A stretch of DNA of 52,494 nt from Chitinophagales bacterium (GTDB taxonomy: Bacteria; Bacteroidota; Bacteroidia; Chitinophagales; UBA2359), in contig JAHDDV010000003.1 in the NCBI GenBank assembly GCA_020629205.1, forward strand, positions 2,274 through 54,767, read 5' to 3'. Shown here in pieces: positions 27,602-38,576 of the stretch. The stretch's first letter is position 1. Each line of letters opens with the position of its first letter. Below the pieces are notes generated by a model. That model made no database searches. It had not been told where the DNA came from and was given only the letters and a program-made list of their open reading frames with translations. Position numbers and translations under genes: made by a program.

Positions 27602-28204
27602 ATGGAAGACTCCGAATTTAAAGAATATGAGTTAGAGATCATCAGGGATACCAATTTCCTGAAGACCAAGGGAGAAATTATTGCCAAGATCATGCGTGTT
27701 TTTGGGCAGCTTCGAGATACTATCAAAACGTCTAAAATCCACCAAGGGTTTCCCTATGCTCCTGGCATTGACACACTTAAGGGAAAAATTTCAAAGGGAG
27801 AAAACTACAAAAGCCTTCCCTATGTGGTCATGGACTTCCCAAAGCATTTCGACAAGCGAAATATATTCACCTTTCGATCCATGTTCTGGTGGGGTCATGA
27901 ATTTAGCTTCACATTGCATTTGGCAGGAAGTTACCTTGATCTATATAGTGAACAACTGCAGCATATTGATCGTGTCAATTCTCCGGAGGACACCTATTTC
28001 GGAATCAGCAATGATGCCTGGCAATATGATTACGGACCGGAGAACTATCAGACTGTCGCGGGAAGCACAGCCTCCCGAATTGAGGAACAGTTGGAGAGAC
28101 ATGCATTCATCAAGATCAGCCGCCGCTTATCATTGGACGGCTGGCGTGATGTTCCGGCATTTGGCTGTCAGACTCTTGAAGATTTCTTAGGTCTGCTCCA
28201 GTAA
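27602..28204 (+). CDS. Hypothetical conserved-looking protein
   Basis: Long ORF with internal start MEDSEFKEYELEIIRD; 13-nt spacing effect of the in-frame 27533 start was not resolved; no family recognised. Confidence 0.6.
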   Translation: MEDSEFKEYELEIIRDTNFLKTKGEIIAKIMRVFGQLRDTIKTSKIHQGFPYAPGIDTLKGKISKGENYKSLPYVVMDFPKHFDKRNIFTFRSMFWWGHEFSFTLHLAGSYLDLYSEQLQHIDRVNSPEDTYFGISNDAWQYDYGPENYQTVAGSTASRIEEQLERHAFIKISRRLSLDGWRDVPAFGCQTLEDFLGLLQ

Positions 28205-28246
28205 TTGGCCTCTAAATGGGCCCTTCAGGGCTTTTGCGAAGCAAAA

Positions 28247-28633
28247 CTAGTTTGCCCCTCCCACTCTACCAGTAAGTGTGGCGACCTGACTTGTCCACAG
28301 GCGCATTTGATCTTCCAGATCGATATCGTCTGCATGATCGGTAATTATTAATATGGTATCGCCTGTTATTGGCGATTTTTCGATCTTGAATTCGAAGTAA
28401 TCATCATCATCATTTTCCAACATCTTGAATCGCACGTAAGAGTTTTCTTCAAACTCTAGCAGGATCGCTTTCTCCTCAAAGCCTTCCCAAAAGAAGCTGT
28501 AGTCATTTTCTGTTCGATCGACATGGTCGGCAAACCACTGCGCCAATCCTGAAGGAGTGGACAAAAAATTGTACAAAATAGTTGGTGATGACTTTATCAC
28601 AAAATCCATGTTAAATCTCTTCCTCTGACCCAT
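28247..28633 (-). CDS. START-like / SRPBCC (AHSA1-type) domain protein
   Basis: FNMDFVIKSSPTILYNFLSTPSGLAQWFADHVDR ... FFWEGFEEKAILLEFEENSYVRFKM. Confidence 0.82.
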   Translation of the reverse strand: MGQRKRFNMDFVIKSSPTILYNFLSTPSGLAQWFADHVDRTENDYSFFWEGFEEKAILLEFEENSYVRFKMLENDDDDYFEFKIEKSPITGDTILIITDHADDIDLEDQMRLWTSQVATLTGRVGGAN

Positions 28634-29088
28634 TCTTGTCTAATTTGATAATCTACTTAAGAGGCGCAATATAACAAAATGAGCTATTATTCAAAATCTT
28701 GACCCAAAAAAATGAAAAAGCACATTTTGCGTGATTACAGCACTCATATCCTTAACCTAACTGAGAGTCAAGCGGTGAAGTTCAATACGAATAGGCAGTG
28801 GCGGGATAATAATAATTTTAACAGTCTACACCCGCAATGTGACTTTTCCACTCCATATCGTCTAATGGCTTTATTGGGTCGGATGACGACTTACAAACGT
28901 TGAATTTTCCGTGCTAGCCTGGCACTAGCACCAATAGAGCGAAGGCAAACAAGCAAATAGGGCATGGAAGGTGAACCTCTCGATAAAAGCCACGTTCTGT
29001 ACTAGAATACGTCTTTCATTTGATGTTAAAATGCGTTAAATTCGTCCTACACTATTTCGTGTAAGGGTTATTAAAGCCAGATTAATTT

Positions 29089-29958
29089 ATGAGGCAGCTA
29101 AAGATTACCAAATCGATTACTAACCGTGAAAGTCAATCTCTCGAGAAGTACTTACAAGAGATTGGCAAAGTCGATCTATTAACTCCGGAGGAGGAGGTGG
29201 ATCTTGCCAAACGGATTAAACAGGGTGACCAACTCGCACTTGAAAAATTAACCAAAGCCAACCTTCGATTTGTTGTTTCTGTAGCCAAACAATATCAAAA
29301 TCAGGGACTTTCATTGAGTGATCTTATCAATGAGGGGAATCTGGGATTGATTAAGGCAGCGCAAAGATTTGATGAAACCAGAGGATTCAAATTCATTTCG
29401 TACGCCGTTTGGTGGATTCGACAAAGCATTCTTCAAGCTCTAGCAGAGCAATCGAGAATTGTGAGACTACCACTCAACAAGGTTGGGTCCCTTAACAAGA
29501 TCAATAAGGCCTTCTCTCAACTTGAACAAGAGTATGAGCGTGAGCCTTCATCTGACGAGCTTGCCGAGCAGCTAGAAATTGCCACAGAAGAGGTCGAAAC
29601 CACTCTGGGCGTTGCTGCTAGACACGTTTCCGTCGATGCCCCATTTGTCGAAGGAGAGGACAATTCTCTGCTAGATGTACTTGAGAACGGAAATACACCT
29701 AAAACCGATACTCATTTGGATTACGCAGAATCACTCAGACGAGAGATTGAACGTAGTCTATCTACACTGACTGAACGCCAGCGCGATGTGATCAAGCTGT
29801 ATTTCGGAATTGGCGTAGAACATAGTATGTCCCTGGAAGACATTGGAGAGCGATTTGGACTTACACGTGAGCGTGTACGTCAAATTAAGGACAAGGCAAT
29901 TAACAAGCTGCGAGCGGCATCCAAGAGTAAGCTTCTTAAGGTTTACCTCGGAGCGTAA
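29089..29958 (+). CDS. rpoD: Primary RNA polymerase sigma factor (RpoD/SigA, short Bacteroidota form)
   Basis: [102 protein letters not shown]. Confidence 0.95.
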   Translation: MRQLKITKSITNRESQSLEKYLQEIGKVDLLTPEEEVDLAKRIKQGDQLALEKLTKANLRFVVSVAKQYQNQGLSLSDLINEGNLGLIKAAQRFDETRGFKFISYAVWWIRQSILQALAEQSRIVRLPLNKVGSLNKINKAFSQLEQEYEREPSSDELAEQLEIATEEVETTLGVAARHVSVDAPFVEGEDNSLLDVLENGNTPKTDTHLDYAESLRREIERSLSTLTERQRDVIKLYFGIGVEHSMSLEDIGERFGLTRERVRQIKDKAINKLRAASKSKLLKVYLGA

Positions 29959-29974
29959 TCCTAAACCATTGCAG

Positions 29975-30016
29975 AAAAAAACATTGAGTTCATTCGTGAA
30001 TTCAATGTTTTTTTTT
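29975..30016. terminator. Hairpin with flanking A and T runs after rpoD
   Basis: AAAAAAACATTGAGTTCA-TTCG-TGAATTCAATGTTTTTTTTT: long stem with one G/T pair, A-tract and T-tract on either side. Confidence 0.85.
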
Positions 30017-30030
30017 GCCCTTTGCAATTA

Positions 30031-30038
30031 TATCTTTG
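30031..30038 (+). promoter_or_regulatory. Candidate Bacteroidota -7 box (TATCTTTG) for ffh
   Basis: Exact TAnnTTTG match about 26 nt upstream of the ffh ATG. Confidence 0.45.
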
Positions 30039-30063
30039 TGGGAAATAAAAAACAGTCAAAAAC

Positions 30064-31389
30064 ATGTTTGAAAGTTTACAGGACAGACTCGATCGGGCAT
30101 TTAAAAATGTACAAGGTCAAGGAACCATTACCGACCTAAACATCGCAGCAACGATTAAGGAAATCCGTCGTGCATTGGTTGACGCCGATGTGAACTATAA
30201 GATAGCCAAAGAGTTTACCGGAAGAGTGAAAGATGCTGCTCTTGGTCAGGAGGTGATCACTGCTGTGAGTCCTGGTCAGTTGATGGTAAAGATTGTAATG
30301 GATGAATTGACTGACCTAATGGGCGGTCAGGCAGCTGGTATCAACCTTGCTGATAACCCAGCAGTAATTCTCATCTCTGGATTACAAGGATCTGGTAAAA
30401 CCACTTTTTCAGCCAAACTAGCTAACTACCTCAAGACAAAAAAGCACAAACGACCACTGCTTGTAGCCTGCGATGTGTACAGACCAGCAGCAATAGAACA
30501 GCTAAAGGTACTGGCAGGCTCCATAAATGTGCCAGTATTCACCAATCCGGATACACAAATGCCCGTTACGATTGCTTCTCAGGCAATCAACTACGCAAAA
30601 GAGAACAAACACAATGTAGTGATCATCGATACAGCGGGTCGACTAGCTGTAGATGAAGAGATGATGCGCGAAATCACTGCCATCAAGCATAGTATCAATC
30701 CTGGTGAGACTTTGTTTGTTGTCGATTCAATGACAGGTCAGGATGCAGTAAATACAGCCAAAGCCTTCAATGACAAATTGGGCTTCGACGGAGTTGTACT
30801 GACCAAGCTAGATGGAGATACCAGAGGTGGTGCGGCGCTGTCTATCAAGTACACAGTGAACAAACCAATCAAGTTCATGAGTACGGGAGAAAAACTCGAT
30901 ACCATCGAGATTTTCTACCCCGACCGTATGGCTCAGCGAATCCTTGGAATGGGAGACATCGCAACGATGGTTGGAAAATTTCAGGACCAGTACGATGAGA
31001 AGAAAGCCATGGAGCTTCAGAAGAAGATCCAGAAGAATAAGTTCGACTTTGAGGACTTCCTTTCTCAGATCAAGCAGATCAAGAAAATGGGTAATATCAA
31101 GGACCTGCTAAGTATGATTCCTGGTCTCGGCAAGCAAATCCGGGATATTGATATCGACGATAATGCCTTCAAGAAGATTGAAGCGATCATAGGTTCCATG
31201 ACCACGGAAGAGAGACAAAATCCTGCTATCATAAATGGAAGCCGCAGAAAGCGCATCGCAAGAGGAAGTGGTAACTCTGTCCAGGAGATCAACCAGTTTA
31301 TGAAACAATTTCACGAAATGAAGAAGATGATGAAGACCATGACTCGTCTTCAGGGCAGCGGGAAGGGAATGAAGCTTCCTTTCAAATAG
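30064..31389 (+). CDS. ffh: Signal recognition particle protein Ffh
   Basis: GLQGSGKTTFSAKLANYL, ACDVYRPAAIEQL, IIDTAGRLAVDEEMM, LTKLDGDTRGGAALS, C-terminal M-domain. Confidence 0.97.
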   Translation: MFESLQDRLDRAFKNVQGQGTITDLNIAATIKEIRRALVDADVNYKIAKEFTGRVKDAALGQEVITAVSPGQLMVKIVMDELTDLMGGQAAGINLADNPAVILISGLQGSGKTTFSAKLANYLKTKKHKRPLLVACDVYRPAAIEQLKVLAGSINVPVFTNPDTQMPVTIASQAINYAKENKHNVVIIDTAGRLAVDEEMMREITAIKHSINPGETLFVVDSMTGQDAVNTAKAFNDKLGFDGVVLTKLDGDTRGGAALSIKYTVNKPIKFMSTGEKLDTIEIFYPDRMAQRILGMGDIATMVGKFQDQYDEKKAMELQKKIQKNKFDFEDFLSQIKQIKKMGNIKDLLSMIPGLGKQIRDIDIDDNAFKKIEAIIGSMTTEERQNPAIINGSRRKRIARGSGNSVQEINQFMKQFHEMKKMMKTMTRLQGSGKGMKLPFK

Positions 31390-31446
31390 AGCGATGTTCT
31401 GTCAATCCTTCATTTTTTCAAGAAAGAACAATAAAACACAGACAAC

Positions 31447-32670
31447 ATGTCAAAGAAGCTATTCGGCATTATCAGAGAAGAGAAGAATCCACCAGATTCA
31501 CGAGTAGCTTTACCTCCAGAACATTGTCAGTTGCTCCTAGAACGTTTTGGGGACCAGATAGACCTTGTGGTGCAAAAGTCTCCTAACAGATGTATCAAGG
31601 ACGAAGAGTATATAGCTGCTGGCATCAGAATGGTTGATAGTATTGACCACTGTGATGTCTTAATTGGAGTCAAGGAAGTTCCAATTGACTCTTTGGTTGA
31701 TGGAAAGACCTATCTCTTCTTTTCTCATACACACAAGAAACAGCCTTACAATCGAAAGCTACTTAGAGCAATGATCGAAAAACGGGTGCGCATGATCGAC
31801 TATGAGTTGCTTACCTACGACAACCTAAAGAGAGCCATTGGCTTTGGCTTTTTTGCAGGTGTAGTTGGCGCTCATAACGGGATGCAAGCCTACGGTCGGA
31901 AAACCGGAGCTTTTACATTGCCGGCGGCGCATACATGTCATGATTATGCTGCGATGGTAGAAGGCTACAAGAATGTGAGCTTGCCGGCTATGAAGATTGC
32001 TGTAACGGGTAATGGCAAAGTGGCCAAGGGTGCCCTACAGATCATGAGGGCATTCGGAATCAGGGAAGTAAAAGCCTATGACTATTGTCAAAACGAATAT
32101 CAGGAGCCTGTGTTTGTACACCTACCTAATGATCAGCTATACGAGCGAAGAGACGGAGGAGGTTATGATCAAGAGGAATTTTACGCCGATCCAGCTTTAT
32201 ATTCTTGTCCCTTCAGCAACTTGACTCGTTCCACAGACTTACTGATCAATGGAATATTTTGGCAACATCCTGCACCCGCATATTTCACTTTAGAAGATAT
32301 GCAAAAGTCGGATTTTCGAATCAAGGTCATCGCTGACGTGACATGTGACATTGCACCAGAAGCTTCGATACCTTCCACTCTACGAGCAACGGTGATCGGT
32401 GACCCGGTCTTTGGATTTGATCCACAATCAGGTCTTGAAGTTGAGCCCTACCTTTCGGGCACAGTAGACATGATGACAATTGATAATTTACCTAATGAGC
32501 TACCAAGAGATGCGTCTTACTCTTTTGGGGAGGTATTGATCAAAGATGTTTTCCCCGAGCTAATCAAGCCGGAACGCTCTTCTATGATTGCAAGAGCCAA
32601 TATCTGTAGAGATGGCGCTCTCTGTGCAGACTTTGAATACCTTTCTGATTTTGTTGCGCAAGAAGCCTAG
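31447..32670 (+). CDS. NAD(P)-dependent alanine dehydrogenase / saccharopine dehydrogenase-like oxidoreductase
   Basis: FGIIREEKNPPDSRVALPPEHCQLLLE, LIGVKEVPIDSLVDGKTYLFFSHTHKKQPYNRKLL, IAVTGNGKVAKGALQIM. Confidence 0.82.
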   Translation: MSKKLFGIIREEKNPPDSRVALPPEHCQLLLERFGDQIDLVVQKSPNRCIKDEEYIAAGIRMVDSIDHCDVLIGVKEVPIDSLVDGKTYLFFSHTHKKQPYNRKLLRAMIEKRVRMIDYELLTYDNLKRAIGFGFFAGVVGAHNGMQAYGRKTGAFTLPAAHTCHDYAAMVEGYKNVSLPAMKIAVTGNGKVAKGALQIMRAFGIREVKAYDYCQNEYQEPVFVHLPNDQLYERRDGGGYDQEEFYADPALYSCPFSNLTRSTDLLINGIFWQHPAPAYFTLEDMQKSDFRIKVIADVTCDIAPEASIPSTLRATVIGDPVFGFDPQSGLEVEPYLSGTVDMMTIDNLPNELPRDASYSFGEVLIKDVFPELIKPERSSMIARANICRDGALCADFEYLSDFVAQEA

Positions 32671-32717
32671 TGCCACAGGAACAAAGTAATGGATAACATT
32701 CTACAGACATGCAGGAC

Positions 32718-33731
32718 CTACTTACTTGAGTTAATGCTCTCACGGATACTAGTCATATAGTCAATGGTGTGCTTTAGACCATGCTCAAAAGACACGGTCG
32801 GGCTAAAATTCAGTAGATTATTTGCTTTGCAGGTATCTGCCAGCGAGTGCACTATATCTCCTTTTCTGGGTGCCTCGTAGATGGGCTTTACATCCGTGTT
32901 CATATACTCGGTCATATATGCTACCATCTTATTGACAGAGTAGTTTTGACCGCAAGCAATATTGAACATTTGTCCGAAAGCTTTTTCATTGCGAGTAGTC
33001 AATGCTTTCATATTGGCTTGCACTACATTCTCAATAAAGGTGAAGTCACGGGTTTGTTCACCATCTCCGTAAATAGTAATCTGCTCCTGGTTCTGAAGTT
33101 TGCTGATAAACTTTGGGATCACAGCTGCATAGGCTCCATCTGGATTCTGCCTTGGACCAAATACATTGAAGTACCGAAGTCCAATCACTCTCATTTCATA
33201 CACCCTATCGTATGCCAGTGCAAAACTCTCATTGGCTTGTTTTGAGGCTGCATAGGGCGAAATTGGTGCACCAGCTTCAGTTTCCCCCTTTGGCATCGCT
33301 TTGTTTTCTCCATAAATGGAAGAAGAAGAAGCAAATACCACTCGCTGAACACCTGAAATTCTAGCCCCCTCCAGTACATTGACAAAACCCATGGCATTCA
33401 CCATTGCAGTTCTGATTGGATTGCTCACAGAGCGTGGAACAGAGCCTAAAGCGGCCTGATGAGCAACCAGATGCATGCCCTCGGCAGCCTGTACGCAAGT
33501 CTCGAGATCTGTAATATCGCCTTTGACAAATTCAAAATTCGAGTACTTTTCAAAAGCCACGATATTGTCATAGCTTCCAGTGCTTAGGTCATCCAAGACC
33601 CGTACTTGCTTTGCCTTATGTTTGAGCAAGTACTCAACCAGATTGGAGCCGATGAAGCCGGCACCGCCAGTAACAAGAAAACACAGATCCTCAATGGGTT
33701 TGAGGTGAAAGGGGGTTTCATACATAAACAA
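32718..33731 (-). CDS. NAD-dependent nucleotide-sugar epimerase (UDP-N-acetylglucosamine 4-epimerase / WbpP-like)
   Basis: CFLVTGGAGFIGSNLVEYLLKH, SSSSIYGENKAMPKGE, SPYAASKQANE, GDGEQTRDFTFIENVVQANMKAL. Confidence 0.9.
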   Translation of the reverse strand: MFMYETPFHLKPIEDLCFLVTGGAGFIGSNLVEYLLKHKAKQVRVLDDLSTGSYDNIVAFEKYSNFEFVKGDITDLETCVQAAEGMHLVAHQAALGSVPRSVSNPIRTAMVNAMGFVNVLEGARISGVQRVVFASSSSIYGENKAMPKGETEAGAPISPYAASKQANESFALAYDRVYEMRVIGLRYFNVFGPRQNPDGAYAAVIPKFISKLQNQEQITIYGDGEQTRDFTFIENVVQANMKALTTRNEKAFGQMFNIACGQNYSVNKMVAYMTEYMNTDVKPIYEAPRKGDIVHSLADTCKANNLLNFSPTVSFEHGLKHTIDYMTSIRESINSSK

Positions 33732-33763
33732 GTTCTTCTGGCAAAGGTAAGCACAAACAAGCT

Positions 33764-34831
33764 TTATGCCCCCATTTTGCCGTATTGTTTTTCGTAAACA
33801 GACTTGTATTCTCCCGATCGAATTCTATCCAACCAGTCGGAATTGTCAAGATACCAGTCCACTGTTTTCTCAAGACCTTGCTCAAACTTTACCGTAGGCA
33901 TCCAACCAAGCTCTTTGTTAATTTTATCTGCGTCGATAGCATATCTTCTATCATGTCCAGCCCTGTCTTTCACATAGGTAATCAATGCGGCGGAGGTACC
34001 TGCTTCTCGATCTAATTTCTTGTCCATAATGGAACAAAGTTCATTTATCAGATCGATGTTCTTCCACTCATTAAATCCACCTATATTGTAGGTTTCTCCC
34101 GTTGTTCCCTTATGAAAGATCAAATCTATTGCCAAAGCATGATCATGAACCCATAGCCAATCTCTTGTATATTTTCCATCACCGTAAACTGGCAGTGGCT
34201 TATTGTTTACTATGTTGTCTATGAACAAGGGAATCAACTTCTCAGGAAATTGGTGTGATCCATAATTGTTGGAACAATTTGAAATCACTACAGGCATTCC
34301 ATACGTGTGCATGTAGGCTCTAACGAGATGATCTGAGCTTGCCTTTGATGCTGAATAAGGAGAACGTGGGTCGTAAGAGGTTTCTTCAGTAAAAAGCCCA
34401 GTTTCTCCCAGGGTTCCATAGACTTCATCTGTAGAGACATGGTAGAACAATTTTCCATCAAAACCGTCCTTCCAGGCGTCGCGAGCTGCATTTAGCAAGT
34501 TCATCGTTCCAAGAATGTTTGTCTTGATAAACGCCATTGGATCTTCGATAGAGCGATCGACATGTGATTCAGCAGCCAAATGGATCACTCCATCAAATTG
34601 ATATTTTAAGAACAGATCGCCAACTGCCTTTTCGTCAACAATATCGCCTCTGACAAATGCGTAGTTATTGGAATCTGCAAGATCTTTAAGATTGTCCAAA
34701 TTTCCCGCATAGGTTAACTTGTCCAGATTTACGAACAGCGTCTCAGGGTACTTTTTGACCATCAATCGCAAAACATGTGACCCAATAAATCCTGCTCCAC
34801 CTGTCACCAATAGTTTTCTTTCAAAATTCAT
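33764..34831 (-). CDS. rfbB: dTDP-glucose 4,6-dehydratase
   Basis: LLVTGGAGFIGSHVLRLMVKKYPE, NLDKLTYAGNLDNLKDL, HLAAESHVDRSIEDP, STDEVYGTLGETGLFTEETSYDPRSPYSASKASSDHLVRAY. Start set at MNFERKLL; the ORF extends to 34900. Confidence 0.95.
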   Translation of the reverse strand: MNFERKLLVTGGAGFIGSHVLRLMVKKYPETLFVNLDKLTYAGNLDNLKDLADSNNYAFVRGDIVDEKAVGDLFLKYQFDGVIHLAAESHVDRSIEDPMAFIKTNILGTMNLLNAARDAWKDGFDGKLFYHVSTDEVYGTLGETGLFTEETSYDPRSPYSASKASSDHLVRAYMHTYGMPVVISNCSNNYGSHQFPEKLIPLFIDNIVNNKPLPVYGDGKYTRDWLWVHDHALAIDLIFHKGTTGETYNIGGFNEWKNIDLINELCSIMDKKLDREAGTSAALITYVKDRAGHDRRYAIDADKINKELGWMPTVKFEQGLEKTVDWYLDNSDWLDRIRSGEYKSVYEKQYGKMGA

Positions 34832-34841
34832 ATCATGAAGT

Positions 34842-36152
34842 TTATAGCGTCCAGTATTCCAAATTATTAATCCTGTTTTTGTAGACTCCTTTAATGTCAA
34901 TCAATACTCCCTTTTCGGTGCACAGATCGAGAAAAAATTGTTCCTCTAAGTTTTTGTATTCATCGTGAGAAACTGCCACTACCACGCAGTCATATCGGGG
35001 AATAGGCTTTGACATCAGCTCCACCCCATATTCCTGCATTACTTCCGACTCACTTGCATAGGGGTCAGTCACATGAACCAGAACAGAATAACCTTCTATT
35101 TCCTTAATCAGGTCGAAAACTCTGGAGTTTCGTATATCGCTGACATTCTCTTTGAAGGTGGCGCCCATGATCAAGATACGGACATGCTTGATGTCTTTCC
35201 CCATTCTGATCATCATTTGGATAGCCTTCTTGGCAACATATGCACTCATATTGTCATTGACAGACCTTCCACTCAGGATCACATGTGGCACATAGCCTAA
35301 CTGTGTTGACTTGTATGTTAAGTAGTAGGGATCTACGCCAATGCAATGACCTCCTACCAGACCTGGAAAGAAGTTCAGGAAATTCCACTTTGTACCAGCT
35401 GCTTCAAGTACATCCCAAGTGTCGATGTCCATTTTGTCAAAAATGATTGACAGCTCATTCATGAGCGCAATATTAAGATCCCTTTGGGTATTCTCGATGA
35501 TCTTTGCTGCCTCAGCAACTTTGATTGTTGGAGCCAAATGTACACCTGCGCTGATGATCATCTCATAGACTTTGGCGATGTTCTTTCCAGATTCTTCGTC
35601 ACAACCAGAAACGACCTTTGTGATTTTGGTAATTGTATGTTTCTTATCTCCTGGATTGATTCGCTCTGGAGAATAGCCTAGCTTGAAGTCCTTTGGACAA
35701 TTGAGACCACTCACTTGTTCAAGAATCGGAAGACAATCTTCCTCGGTGCAACCTGGAAATACGGTCGATTCAAAAACAACATAGTCCCCGGATTTAAGCA
35801 CTTTCCCCACGGTTTCTGATGCAGCTTTTACGTATCGTAAGTCGGGAACCTTATGATCATCAACCGGTGTGGGTACTGCTACAATATAGAAGCAAGCTTC
35901 TGCCAGATCATCCGGATTTGCAGTAAAGATGATTGAACGCTCTTTGAACTCTTGGGCCGGGATTTCATTACTTGGATCAATCCCCTTTTTCATCAGTTCT
36001 ACCCGATCCGCCTGAATGTCAAATCCAATTACCTTGCAATGTTTAGCAAATTCCAGGGCCACTGGCAGCCCAACATAACCTAAGCCGATTACGGCCAAAG
36101 TAGCTTCTTTGCGCAAGAGTCTTTCGTTCATTAGAATTTGAGTCACAGGCAT
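34842..36152 (-). CDS. Nucleotide-sugar dehydrogenase (UDP-N-acetyl-hexosamine dehydrogenase, WbpA/TviB type)
   Basis: LAVIGLGYVGLPVALEFAKHCKVIGFDI, VFESTVFPGCTEEDCLPILE, GYSPERINPGDKKHTI, GGHCIGVDPYYLTYKS. Confidence 0.92.
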   Translation of the reverse strand: MPVTQILMNERLLRKEATLAVIGLGYVGLPVALEFAKHCKVIGFDIQADRVELMKKGIDPSNEIPAQEFKERSIIFTANPDDLAEACFYIVAVPTPVDDHKVPDLRYVKAASETVGKVLKSGDYVVFESTVFPGCTEEDCLPILEQVSGLNCPKDFKLGYSPERINPGDKKHTITKITKVVSGCDEESGKNIAKVYEMIISAGVHLAPTIKVAEAAKIIENTQRDLNIALMNELSIIFDKMDIDTWDVLEAAGTKWNFLNFFPGLVGGHCIGVDPYYLTYKSTQLGYVPHVILSGRSVNDNMSAYVAKKAIQMMIRMGKDIKHVRILIMGATFKENVSDIRNSRVFDLIKEIEGYSVLVHVTDPYASESEVMQEYGVELMSKPIPRYDCVVVAVSHDEYKNLEEQFFLDLCTEKGVLIDIKGVYKNRINNLEYWTL

Positions 36153-36180
36153 GATCTGTTACCATTGGTAAAAGGTAGTT

Positions 36181-37143
36181 CTAGGCAAAGTTACCTTTGA
36201 TCTCCTCTTTCATGATTTCTTTGAAATAAGCCAGCGTTCGGGTCAAGCCCTGTTTGCGGTCAACTTGCGGCTCCCAGCCCAAAATCTTTCTGGCCCTGCT
36301 AATATCTGGCTTTCTTTGCTTGGGGTCGTTGACAGGAAGGTCTTTATATATAAGTTCTGATTTTGAGCCTGTAATCTGAATTATTTCCTGCGCAAAATCC
36401 AATATCGATATTTCCGAGGGATTACCGAGATTCACAGGCTGCACGTAGTCACTCAGAAGCAATCCATAAATTCCTTCAATCAAATCATCAACATAACAAA
36501 AAGATCTGGTCTGCGAGCCATCTCCGTATATCGTGAGATCCTGACCCATCAGAGCCTGATACATAAAGTTGGGCAATACGCGACCATCATTGAGACGCAT
36601 GCGGGGGCCATAGGTATTGAATATTCTAACAATTCGTGTTTCTACGTTATGATAAGTATGATAGGCCATTGTGATTGCTTCCTGAAAACGCTTTGCTTCA
36701 TCATATACACCTCGAGGACCTACAGGATTTACATTTCCCCAATACTCTTCTCGCTGTGGGTGCTCCAATGGATCGCCATAGACTTCAGAGGTGGAAGCTA
36801 TCAAGATGCGCGCATTCTTGACACGAGCCAAACCCAACAAATTATGGGTACCCAAAGAACCAACTTTCAGTGTTTGGATTGGCATTTTTAGATAGTCGTC
36901 AGGGCTGGCTGGAGAGGCAAAATGCAAGATGTAATCGAGTTCACCTGGGACATGCACGAACTTGGATATGTCGTGGTTGTAAAAGTCAAAGTTGGCTTCT
37001 CTGAATAGTTCTTCCAGATTCGAAAGTGAGCCTGTAATGAGGTTATCCATTCCAGTTACCTTATACCCTTCCTTTATAAAACGGTCGCACAAGTGTGAAC
37101 CTAAAAAACCGGCAGCACCCGTAATCAATATCCTCTTTGACAT
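36181..37143 (-). CDS. UDP-glucuronic acid decarboxylase (UXS-like SDR)
   Basis: [98 protein letters not shown]. Confidence 0.94.
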   Translation of the reverse strand: MSKRILITGAAGFLGSHLCDRFIKEGYKVTGMDNLITGSLSNLEELFREANFDFYNHDISKFVHVPGELDYILHFASPASPDDYLKMPIQTLKVGSLGTHNLLGLARVKNARILIASTSEVYGDPLEHPQREEYWGNVNPVGPRGVYDEAKRFQEAITMAYHTYHNVETRIVRIFNTYGPRMRLNDGRVLPNFMYQALMGQDLTIYGDGSQTRSFCYVDDLIEGIYGLLLSDYVQPVNLGNPSEISILDFAQEIIQITGSKSELIYKDLPVNDPKQRKPDISRARKILGWEPQVDRKQGLTRTLAYFKEIMKEEIKGNFA

Positions 37144-37182
37144 ATAACTTAAGTTCGAAGTGATTAATCAATCTCAGTTCTC

Positions 37183-38496
37183 TTATCCTTCAATCGTGGC
37201 TCGTCCAATACTCGAATAAAAGAAACCTTTTGTAGACATTTCATCAACCGAGTATAGATTCCTCCCATCAAAAATTGCAGGATTCTTGAGAGCCTTCATA
37301 ACACGATCGAAGTCAGGAGTTCTAAACACTGACCATTCCGTGGCAATGATCAGAGCGTCACACTCTTCTAAGGCATCATATTGTCCTTCAGCAAAAGATA
37401 TCTTGTCTCCATAAAGTTGTTGAACATTCGGCATGGCTTCCGGATCGTATGCGACAACTGAAGCTCCAGCTTTCAAAAGCTCGTCGATCATGTAGAGGGC
37501 TGGAGCCTCGCGAATGTCATCGGTATTTGGCTTGAATGCAAGTCCCCAAAGTGCAACTTTCTTTCCCTTAAGATCACCCTTGAAATATTGATTGATCTTG
37601 GGCATCAAAGTTAACTTTTGCCCCTCATTCACTCTCAAGACTGAATTCAGAATCTTAAAATCATATTTTGATTCTTCCGCAGCCTTCCACAAGGCCAGTA
37701 CATCTTTTGGGAAGCAGCTTCCACCATACCCAATACCAGGAAACAAGAATCGCTTACCTATACGACTATCACTACCCATTCCTATCCGAACATTGTCCAC
37801 ATTTGCTCCAACTAACTCACAGAGATTTGCAATTTCATTCATAAATGAAATCCTTGCAGCTAGATAACTATTGGCCGCATACTTTGTCATCTCAGCAGAT
37901 CGGATGTCCATAACGTAGACAGGGTTCCCTTGTCTAACAAATGGCTCGTAGAGTTTTCTCATCTGCCTTTCAGCTTTTTCGCTAGAGGTGCCGATGACCA
38001 CGCGATCAGGCTTCATGAAGTCATCTACAGCGACCCCCTCTCTAAGAAATTCAGGATTTGAAACTACATCGATTTCTACCTCCGTTAGACGGTCAAAAAC
38101 CGCTTTCACTTTTTCTGCAGTCCCTATCGGCACCGTACTCTTGTTCACGATGACTTTGTACCCCTTGACAAGCTTAGCTATATCGGAAGCAGCTTTCAAC
38201 ACATAGGATAGATCAGCAGAGCCATCTTCACCGGGAGGAGTTGGCAAAGCCAAAAAGATAATCTCGGCATGTTCGACTGCGGTAGCGAGATCCGTAGTAA
38301 ACTCAATGCGTTCAGCCTTAACATTACGCTCAAATAAAACTTCTAATCCTGGCTCATAAATTGGAACAATACCAGCCTTAAGCTTCCTGACCTTTTCCTC
38401 ATCTATATCTACGCAAATTACTTGGTTTCCTGTTTCTGCAAAACAGGTACCCGATACCAGACCGACATAACCTGTCCCAACGACTGCTACTTTCAT
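37183..38496 (-). CDS. UDP-glucose 6-dehydrogenase
   Basis: MKVAVVGTGYVGLVSGTCFAETGNQVICVDIDEEKV, NKSTVPIGTAEKV, NPEFLREGVAVDDFMKPDRVVIG, PGIGYGGSCFPKDVLAL. Confidence 0.95.
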   Translation of the reverse strand: MKVAVVGTGYVGLVSGTCFAETGNQVICVDIDEEKVRKLKAGIVPIYEPGLEVLFERNVKAERIEFTTDLATAVEHAEIIFLALPTPPGEDGSADLSYVLKAASDIAKLVKGYKVIVNKSTVPIGTAEKVKAVFDRLTEVEIDVVSNPEFLREGVAVDDFMKPDRVVIGTSSEKAERQMRKLYEPFVRQGNPVYVMDIRSAEMTKYAANSYLAARISFMNEIANLCELVGANVDNVRIGMGSDSRIGKRFLFPGIGYGGSCFPKDVLALWKAAEESKYDFKILNSVLRVNEGQKLTLMPKINQYFKGDLKGKKVALWGLAFKPNTDDIREAPALYMIDELLKAGASVVAYDPEAMPNVQQLYGDKISFAEGQYDALEECDALIIATEWSVFRTPDFDRVMKALKNPAIFDGRNLYSVDEMSTKGFFYSSIGRATIEG

Positions 38497-38576
38497 ATAA
38501 TATTACTCTTTTCTTGCCCAATGGACACCGGCATAGAGCCAGCAACATTGATTGTTTTTGAAATGTGTGATTCGAT

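Noticed and set aside
28209-28246. Small hairpins GGGCCCTTCAGGGC and TTTTGCGAAGCAAAA between convergent genes as a mobile repeat
   Set aside because: Short and single-copy here; more simply a weak bidirectional terminator.
28712-28903. 63-aa + ORF in the rpoD leader
   Set aside because: No recognisable domain or coding signature; a leader or decayed insertion explains it as well.
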